Origin: Hysterangium stoloniferum
Lineage: Eukaryota; Basidiomycota; Agaricomycetes; Hysterangiales; Hysterangiaceae
Length of the DNA: 64,000 nucleotides
Assembly (NCBI GenBank): GCA_015178975.1
Contig: WHVD01000012.1
Coordinates: 930,001-994,000 of the forward strand
Reading direction: 5' to 3'
The notes under the pieces were generated by a model. The model was not told the origin of the DNA. It made no database searches and worked only from the letters and a program-made list of their open reading frames with translations. Positions 56,826 to 64,000 of this stretch are shown one piece after another (position 1 is the first letter of the stretch; the number at the start of each line of letters is the position of its first letter). The position numbers were made by a program, and so were the translations under genes.

Positions 56826-57574
56826 GTGTTCCTCTTCGTAAGAGTTCAAACCGAAAAATTACGCTATATCCAAAGCCGAACCTTACACAAAATGTCTTCG
56901 TTGCGACAAGTATGGTCTAAGGTCAGTGGGTCAATTACAACATGCCAGCGGATGCTTTTCTCACTCGCCTTCATTGCAGCAAGTATGGTCTACAACGTAG
57001 GCGGACTTCCAATCAAATACTCCTTTTTTCATCACGCGTCCTCTATCGTCGCCCTCGATCTTCTTCGGAAGTCTTCGGTCATCGTAATCATGGTTTCCGC
57101 CATGATCCCACCCACACCGCCCTAAAAAATTGACGGGGCTTACACACCCGTCCCGCCTTTCTTCTCCCACACGTCTGAGGCCTCCGAGGTGTCCTCTACA
57201 CGTTTGCTCGGTAACCATTAGCCATGGTTCTTCCCGTAACCAACACTCCACAAGGTGTTTTCGCCCCCGTCCACGAAGTCTTCTCGATCAGATTCTTTTC
57301 CTTCCCCTCAGCCACCAATATTGGAGGCGGGAGCTTGAATTAATGGGTGGAAAACAAGTCGGAGTCGCTGGGAATGAAACATTTTAAGAGGCTAGCGTGG
57401 AAGCTGGGGAAGCGTTTGGGCTGTTGGAAAGGCGCAAGGTATATGCCGGTGTCTCTGGGAACGCGTTTGCAGTTGTGGTATAAGATCATAATGCCGAAGC
57501 ATGAGCTTTGCTACTCGTCTTTTGATTTTCCTCTTATAGACTTGTCGTCGATGTATCATCGATGGCATCACTAA
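56826..57574 (+). other. Coding-like fragments, unrecognised
   Basis: A plus-strand frame at 56896-57125 is hydrophobic (SLAFIAASMVYNVGG; VIVIMVSAMIPPTPP). Another from about 57344 to 57572 reads MKHFKRLAWKLGKRLGCWKG then MPVSLGTRLQLWYKIIMPKH and SSFDFPLIDLSSMYHRWHH. The second looks like a genuine conserved exon in wording but I cannot place it. Intervening stops suggest a decayed or intron-split host gene. Confidence 0.3.
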
Positions 57575-58301
57575 GTCTCCAATCTTTTGACTTCTTTCTG
57601 TACCCTGTGTTCATCTGCACGACAAGCCTGTCGCACCCCGGCAGCAAGGAGATTACCTTGAACCTCATTGACATTGAGTTGTGATTTCTGAATGTTTTGT
57701 GCACTGTGGTTTCTGTGGTTGAGGCATCTGTTCTGGAGAGACACTAGGGGAGGTGTAAGTCTGGGTGATCACCCGGTCTTTAACTGGAAGGGGGGAGACC
57801 CGTTGAACAGCTGACTGTGTTAATCATGGTGAAACAGACACGTGGAATGAGCTAGATACATCCCAAAAATGAAGCGACGAAAATATGACATGCCCTATCG
57901 ACTTTCAAAGGTCATGCATTTGGCTCTGTTGACATGGTCAAAAGGGTGAAAGGACCAAGACCTTGGTGTCATAGTAGACCTGTAACTCTCGTTCATCATC
58001 ATTGCGCCACCTGGAGGCACTGATATGAAAATATACATCGAAGGCGTTCCAAGCGGGTTTATCGTTATGTTTAGGGTTAGACAATTGGGCCATCAAGGAA
58101 TTACGTCTTTTCAAAGGTTATTGTCCTTTTCTTTTGGTGCCATGTGATAATATGATACTACGTGATGGTCTACCAGATAATGTCATTTTCTGAAAGAGTC
58201 GAGCTGACAAAAATGAGGACTATTACTACATAGGGGCTGCGCAGTGTTAATGGAACGAGAGATGATTAACAAGTAGAAAAGGACAGAAGTCGGGGAGGGA
58301 A
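57575..58301. other. Spacer, nothing recognised
   Basis: No convincing coding sequence, repeat or RNA. It is the downstream region of the minus-strand gene that ends at 58302. Confidence 0.4.
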
Positions 58302-60110
58302 CTATTTGGTATAAACCGATGTCTTGATTGTGGAAAAGATACAATCACGGAACACTAGGACGTAGGGTTCGTCGGTGGCGGTGGAGGGGGGTGCAGTACT
58401 AGAAGTGGCGGCGGCCTTTCTGCCAATTCTGCTTGTGGGGTTCGTAAGTTTGGGTGTGTAAGTAGATATCTCTATGTTATGTACCTCGCGTGAATAAACA
58501 TCGTTGTACTTATCCTTGCCGTGGTCGTGATCCTTGTCATGGTCGTGATCCTTGTCATGGTCGTGATCCTTGCCGTGATCCTTGCCATGGTCGTGATCCT
58601 TGCCATGGTCGTGATCCTTGTCATGGTCGCGATCCTTGTCATGGTCGCGATCCTTGTCATGGTCGCGATCCTTGTCATGGTCGCGATCCTTGTCATAGTC
58701 GCGATCCTTGCCATGGTCACGATCCTTGTCATGGTCGCGATCCTTGTCATGGTCGCGATCCTTGTCATGGTCGTGATCCTTGCCGTGATCCTTGCCATGG
58801 TCGTGATCCTTGCCATGGTCGTGATCCTTGTCATGGTCGCGATCCTTGTCATGGTCGCGATCCTTGTCATGGTCGCGATCCTTGCCATGGTCACGATCCT
58901 TGTCATGGTCGCGATCCTTGTCATGGTCGCGATTTTTCTTGTCACTGTAATTCTTGTAGTCGTGGTGATCTTTGTGGCCGCCATAATCCTTGACATTCTT
59001 GTGACCGTTGTCGTCGTGGTGATCCTTCTTGTCGTCATGATCCTTGTCGTCCTTGCGATCTTTGTAGTCACCGTAATCCTTCTTGTCGTCTTTATCCTTG
59101 TCGTCGTCGTGATCCTTATAGTCGTCGTAATCTTTGTCGTCGTCGTAGTACTCGTCGTCGTAATCCTCGTCGTAATAATCCTCGTAGTCGCGATCCTTGT
59201 CGTCGCCGTAACCCTTGTAGTCGTCGTAACCATTGTCGCCGTCATAACCTTTGTCACCGCCGTAAACACTCCTAACTGTAACATATGCAGTCTTCTTCTC
59301 GTCATCACCCTTCTCGCCGTCATGTTTACCATCTTTGTGGCCGCCATGGTCCTTACCATGGCCATGCTTGCGACGGTCACCTTTGTCTTTTCCCTTGCCC
59401 TTGCCCTTGCCTCTGCCTCTGCCTCTGCCTTTGCCTTTGCCTTTGCCCTTGCCTCTGCCCTTGCCTCTGCCCTTGGGCTTACCATGGTCATTGGACTTGG
59501 ATCGGCCAAACACTGTTGCGGCGTGGGGCTTCAAATCGGCGACGAAAGTGAGTTTGCTCCCGGGAGTGCACACGCCATTGACGGGAGAGGTGGCAACGAT
59601 AGGGTCGGAGGAGATGAGACAGATTTGAGTCGTGCGAGAATTATTCTGGTGCGAAAGGTCAGTGATATTCTCGGGTGAGGTAGGTGCGCGATTGGGGAAT
59701 ATAGGCGGTTGGAAGGTAGACGAACGAAAAATAAACGATTCAAGAATAGATGATTCAAAAACATAGACAGTTGGGAAGTTTAGGCTGTAGGAAAATATAG
59801 GGGGTATGAAAATATAGGCGTGTGGAGGCATGAATGATAGGAAGATAAGGACGAATGGACAAAATGGACAAATAGAAAAGATGGACGAATGGAAAAATAT
59901 AAAAATGATACCTGAGACAAGGCGACTTCTTCACGATGTAGGATGTGGGCGATAGAACGATCCTGAAAAGAAAGGGGGGGAGCGGCGCAATTAGTACATA
60001 ATAGATGGCACGAAGAAACGACAGCGAGAGTAATGACTTGCCTTGACAGGGGTCGACGCAGAAAGCGCAACATCGGCGGTAAGACCGAGCAGGGCAATTA
60101 GAGAGAGCAT
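58302..60110 (-). CDS. Secreted Asp/His/Lys-rich repeat protein
   Basis: Proposed exons: 60110-60042, 59962-59912 and 59645-58302 (plus-strand numbers, read downwards), about 487 residues. Exon 1 is a signal peptide, MLSLIALLGLTADVALSA, with likely cleavage after residue 18. Intron 1 uses a GC donor (AAG/GCAAGT) and ends TTTTCAG. Intron 2 (GTATCA...ACCAG, 266 bp) has a CACTGAC branch site just upstream of the acceptor. All junctions are in phase. The mature protein has a short conserved-looking part (ICLISSDPIVATSPVNGVC), a Lys/Gly/Arg segment, an Asp/Tyr-rich segment (YEDYYDEDYDDEYYDD), about two dozen DHDKDR-like hexapeptides and a non-repeated tail ending in KTSVYTK. It could bind metal or act at the cell wall; this is inferred from composition only. 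No known family is recognised. A TATA box lies 91 bp upstream. Confidence 0.65.
58502..58935 (-). repeat. 18-bp tandem array inside the secreted protein gene
   Basis: About two dozen 18-bp units of the type GATCCTTGTCATGGTCGC (plus strand), with two short 12-bp units near 58572 and 58783. A larger block recurs with a period of about 210 bp (58560 onward and 58770 onward), which shows that groups of units were duplicated together. Every frame on both strands stays open here. Confidence 0.92.
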
Positions 60111-60200
60111 AATGTAAATGGATAAATATTGTAATGATTGTGTGGAGGGGTCGATGTGAGAGGACAAGAGACACTGGGGGAGTTGTTCGTCGAGCGAGGT

Positions 60201-60207
60201 TTATATA
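60201..60207 (-). promoter_or_regulatory. TATA box of the secreted-protein gene
   Basis: The minus strand reads GTGTATATAAACC, 91 bp upstream of the proposed start codon at 60110. This spacing is usual for strongly transcribed fungal genes. Confidence 0.6.
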
Positions 60208-61480
60208 CACTTCTGCCAGCTGGGATTGAAAAATAGGAGATAAATCGAAAGAGCGGGGCCGGGAGAAGCATAGAACTTTGGGGGCCGCTGGTGTATAAGT
60301 GGAAAGAGCCGGAGCATCGGGCTTTAATGGAAAGATTAGAACGGAGCCGGGGTCCTAAATAACAAACGTTTGTGCAAATGCCTTCCAGCGCCCCATTAGA
60401 AAATAATAACACAAGGATCCACATAATTTGTAAATAATGGTATATTGGCAGGAGAGGAACGCGTATAGAAAACCTGAATTTTTGAGAAACCGGTAGGAGA
60501 TAGGGGGACATCGGGGATAGGAGGGACGATCCTGGAGAAACGATCCCGGAGAAACAATAGACATTTCACATTAACGCAAGAGAGAATCAGCCGAGGAAGT
60601 AATGACGCAAGCATCAGATCGAGTATATCGCAAATAATTTTACCGGCTGCCTGTGGTTACCTCCCCGGAAAAGCACCATCAGAATATCGCCCAAATTCCG
60701 AGTATTACCACCCCAGCTTGTCGATGAGTTGGCAAGATCAGAAAGCCGATACAGTTAGTTGACATTACGGAAATTGAGAATAGAAGTCTTCCCCATTGAC
60801 TTGTGTTCTTTCGTAGATTCCACAAACGATAGATAACCGGGTTTGTACGGCGTGAAAAATTGAACCTCCGAGTCTCGACCTTTCCATGCCTGTGAATTAT
60901 CAGTTGTATCCGTCGACCCTCAGAGGTCCTGAATGGATGACCCATCAGTTGTATCCGTCGGCACCTCAGAAGTCCCTTTGGACCGTTGCCGTCCTAAACC
61001 CGGCGTCGTCCTTCGAACAAACAAGGAAGAACACGACTCGGCCTAAATTCCACCAATGTTTCGATTCAGTTTTGTGATTAATCCTGTTGAATTTAGCTTA
61101 CCTTCAAATCTTAGCCATAAATAGGACACAGACTTGGGCGCTCGTGAAGATACAAACTTTCGCACGGGTCTACTCTATCCACAAGCCTGGGATAATGATC
61201 GTTATATCCGCGGAAATTTTGAAACAGATGGATATAGCAATGTAGCGGTTCCCAAACGCGTTCTATTCTAAAATTCTGGTGTTCTCATCTGTTCATATGG
61301 TCATCTTGAAACTCGGCCGCAATTGAGCCTTAAGAATTAAGCAACGCTTTTGTTATTGCTATCCGGCTTCAGACCACTTCTACATTCATCCTAGCCAGTG
61401 GACTCGAGCCATCCAACTGTAACAAGTCGTCATATTCGTCCCGTAAAGCTGGCCTAGCAAGGTATATATGTTTCAGCGTG
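60208..61480. other. Spacer with a short direct repeat
   Basis: CATCAGTTGTATCCGTCG-like sequence occurs twice (about 60898 and 60944), each followed by a CTCAGA-containing part. No gene is recognised. Confidence 0.4.
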
Positions 61481-62120
61481 CCTCATGCCTCTCAAGTGCA
61501 GAGTTTCGCAGACATTGTCCTCCTCATACCCTTTCAGAGGCACCAACAAAGATGAAATGACGCATATCCGTAATCGTATCGCCCAACTCCAACCGGTCAT
61601 TCATGAACTCAACAACCGCCCTCATCCTGCTGGTTCCCTCCTGTGGCTTAGCACACGACCCCGAGCTCGTGGCATTTCTTCGCGCTCCACAACGCAGAAA
61701 CGTATCGCATCGCATGTCTAAGTATCAGTCTGACGGTTACCCCACCTCTATTGGCGATTTCTTCAACTCTATCGCAGAGCCTGAGCCCGGCGGTGGCGCA
61801 CAGGTGAAGGCGGAGTAAGACACGTACACGCCTTAATTCACTTCGTATGAAGCCGGGACGTCTCGTGCCGTTTGTGATTTTTACTCTCCACTGACACCCT
61901 GACACCCATCCCGTCCATGTCCCCTCCCATAGGTCTGGGACTCATCGGCGTCGATTAGTTTAATACCACAACTCCTTCCAACTCTACCTCTTCCTCTGAC
62001 GAATCACTAAAGTTCCAACCAGCTTACATCCTTCGTAGTAGTCCGACGGTTAAATCACCCCTGGCTGCGTTCGACCAGGATCCGTCTCCCAAAGCAAAGC
62101 CTTGCTAGATCCCACAGCCA
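61481..62120 (+). other. Coding-like fragments, unrecognised
   Basis: Plus-strand frames include MTHIRNRIAQLQPVIHELNN (61558 onward), then in another frame MSKYQSDGYPTSIGDFFNSI to GGGAQVKAE (stop near 61817), and SSSDESLKFQPAYILRSSPT to DPSPKAKPC (about 61985-62107). The wording is protein-like and may represent exons of one host gene, but no splice model fits clearly and no domain is recognised. Confidence 0.3.
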
Positions 62121-64000
62121 ACCGCTTGCATTAATTTATCCTACATATGAGCTTGAGGTGCTGGACGCCAATCACGCCAACCATGATATATGTGAAATGA
62201 TGCCGAATCAGCCTGGTATTTCTTTGTATGGTGAGTAATCGTACCGTCCGAGCACCGCCATGCAAGCATCTCCGCCACCTTCGCCAGTCTGCCGTGCACC
62301 GGCTTTGTCTTGTCGATGTGTCAGGGATTCATCGGAATATACAGCCTTGGTATATTTTGCTACTCCTTTGAGGACGTCACGAGAGGCGCTAGGGACGTTG
62401 CACATTGGTGAAAGCGGAGAGGATGAATATTAAATGGGAGGCTGGATTACAAGTGTTAAAGGAGAGTGGTTGAGCTCGATAAAACTATATTGTGCGCGAT
62501 TCTCTTTGGGGTACATGTAATTCCCAAGTAATTATTTACATCATATAGCTCGTTATCACCTCCGACGCCTTGACCCGGTACTTTCGGACCCGATGAACCC
62601 AACACATTTGAAGAGATTGACGAAGCTCCTCTTGCTATGCTAGAGGACGTCTTTCCCAGTCCATATCCGGGCTCGCATCAATACTACTCACTCCTAGGCT
62701 CCCTATCTGCGAATTACCTTAAATCGATCCACACCCCCGCCGAGTCTCCGACAACATTTATCAGCCCCGTCTGCGGCTTCGCAGAGCCCGCAATGCTTCC
62801 TTTTGTTGACATTACACCGACACGAGAAGGTCACTGCACTTAGTAAACATTGTTTCCCGACGCGTCCAAGTTCATCGGAGCTTCTGCCTTCCTTCATCCC
62901 TCGGTTACCAAATAATGAAGAAGTGCTTGATTTCCCAGGTAGGGAGGGTGACAGAGGTCGACAGAGAACCTGTGGAAACACTCGCAATATAGGAAGGGCG
63001 TATCGTCGAGGTCATGGAGACAGTTCACCGCAATTTGTGAATAGAAGATCACTCTAGTAAAGAGGTAGGAGAATAGCCATTCTTTCAGATGACCTTACGT
63101 AACTCATTCATCAGAATCGTAAAATATTTACCAAGGGTACCATTCGCGGAGTGACGAAAAAAGTGGGTCATCACCCACAACCCTTACAACACAAACTTCA
63201 ACGGTGTTCAGGACTTTGACTTCGGCCGCGTTCCTTGCAATTGGGATCTTTGGTGGCTCAGCTTGACTAAGCCAGTCTTTGTCCTAACCCGAAAGCGATG
63301 TGTTCTAACCCCACCTGCAAACAGTTATGTGGACAACTTCAGGAGCCCTTTTACAGGTACAGAGGCGGCGGTTATATCAATGTATATACATCTCTGGTCC
63401 GCAATCAATGATCCCTTATTCCTTCCTTTTGATAGTGGACCTATAATGGTAACATAATTTGGACAGTGATGGTGAAGCGACAGTCAACCTTGGACCAGCT
63501 TCATCATGATTTACTGTTTAATTAGGCTAAATATGTATAAATTGTCTTATAACTCGTGCAAAGAGGACTACATCTCACTCCAGCCAGACAATGGCTGCTG
63601 TCCCGCATTACTAAAACTTATACTTTGCTGCAGTTGGTACCAATATAACCATTAAATGACGATTACACTTCCATTATGACTAAGGCGAGTTGAAAATTGA
63701 AATTTTTTATCACCTGCGTTGACACAAACGACTAACAGAAAGTATATCTGGAAAAATGTTAGCAGGCTGTAGATAGTGACATCATAATTCACAGTAAAAT
63801 CACGGTTTATGGTCAGTAAATAATATTTTAAAGAAGGTGCACTATGGTGAAAAGGATATTGCATTTGTAGTAGCTGTCATTGATTTGTTTCACAACATGT
63901 GGCAATGAAATTATATTATGCCTTTGTGTCATCCCCTTACAGAAAGTGCTGTTTGAATTTGAATGTTCGTTCATGGTAATTTCCAGCCTGTTGCTTGAAA
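62121..64000. other. Mostly unrecognised end region
   Basis: A plus-strand piece at 62594-62841 (PNTFEEIDEAPLAMLEDVFP, then ISPVCGFAEPAMLPF) and one at about 63165-63330 (NPYNTNFNGVQDFDFGRVPC, then LWWLSLTKPVFVLTRKR) look like remnants of exons. Neither is recognised. The last 500 bases are AT-rich, without evident features. Confidence 0.3.

Noticed and set aside
58502-58935. Regular repeats that could suggest a CRISPR array
   Set aside because: Units are contiguous without unique spacers, lie inside a eukaryotic coding exon and are 18 bp long.
58521-59678. A 385-residue plus-strand frame of Val/Ile/Met-rich repeats antisense to the secreted-protein gene
   Set aside because: It is the mirror of the 18-bp array, which keeps all frames open. 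The minus strand has the signal peptide, introns, TATA box and non-repeated ends.

Overview
The window looks like the transposon-rich genome of a filamentous basidiomycete, probably an agaricomycete. The evidence is short canonical introns (about 45-60 bp) in recognisable genes, a fungal NLR-type gene, a remnant of the fungal lysine-biosynthesis gene LYS9, fungal chromodomain Ty3/Gypsy elements and a Ty1/Copia element. The species is not identified. Well over half of the sequence is mobile DNA, and only two host genes look substantial.

Layout. Positions 1-21889 are one old minus-strand Gypsy element (A; its 3' end lies beyond the window). It is split by an 11.1-kb chromodomain Gypsy element (8006-19152, target duplication ATTGG) and by a solo LTR of another family (C; 389-6837, duplication TAGAT). 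The solo LTR itself holds a whole-looking Copia element (544-5731, duplication TCATA, LTRs identical by eye). From 23270 to 28333 lies a fungal NLR-like gene on the plus strand: a SesB-like alpha/beta-hydrolase, an NB-ARC ATPase and 13 near-identical 42-residue TPR units. A fourth type of solo LTR (D; 27563-28075, duplication CAGGT) cuts the TPR array. From 28.7 to 43.5 kb the sequence is mosaic: two copies of a MITE-like repeat (one carrying a solo LTR), minisatellites, a decayed LYS9 copy, a nuclease-like coding remnant split by a solo LTR, further solo LTRs and a hAT transposase remnant.

Positions 43533-51057 are a second, better preserved Gypsy element (B) with both LTRs. It carries an apparently spliced Cys-rich/coiled-coil gene on the antisense strand of its 3' region. 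A strongly decayed relative follows to about 54150; it contains a patch of Copia reverse transcriptase and what looks like an echo of the antisense coiled-coil gene. From 54.2 to 64 kb the sequence is less repetitive. It has a fold-back MITE, unrecognised coding-like fragments, and a three-exon minus-strand gene (58302-60110) for a secreted protein made largely of Asp-His-Asp-Lys-type hexapeptide repeats, with a TATA box 91 bp upstream of its start.

The host genes do not form a pathway together. The biological interest lies in the NLR with variable TPR positions, its interruption by an LTR, and accessory genes carried by the retroelements. Exon borders, domain calls and family names were made by eye, without database search.
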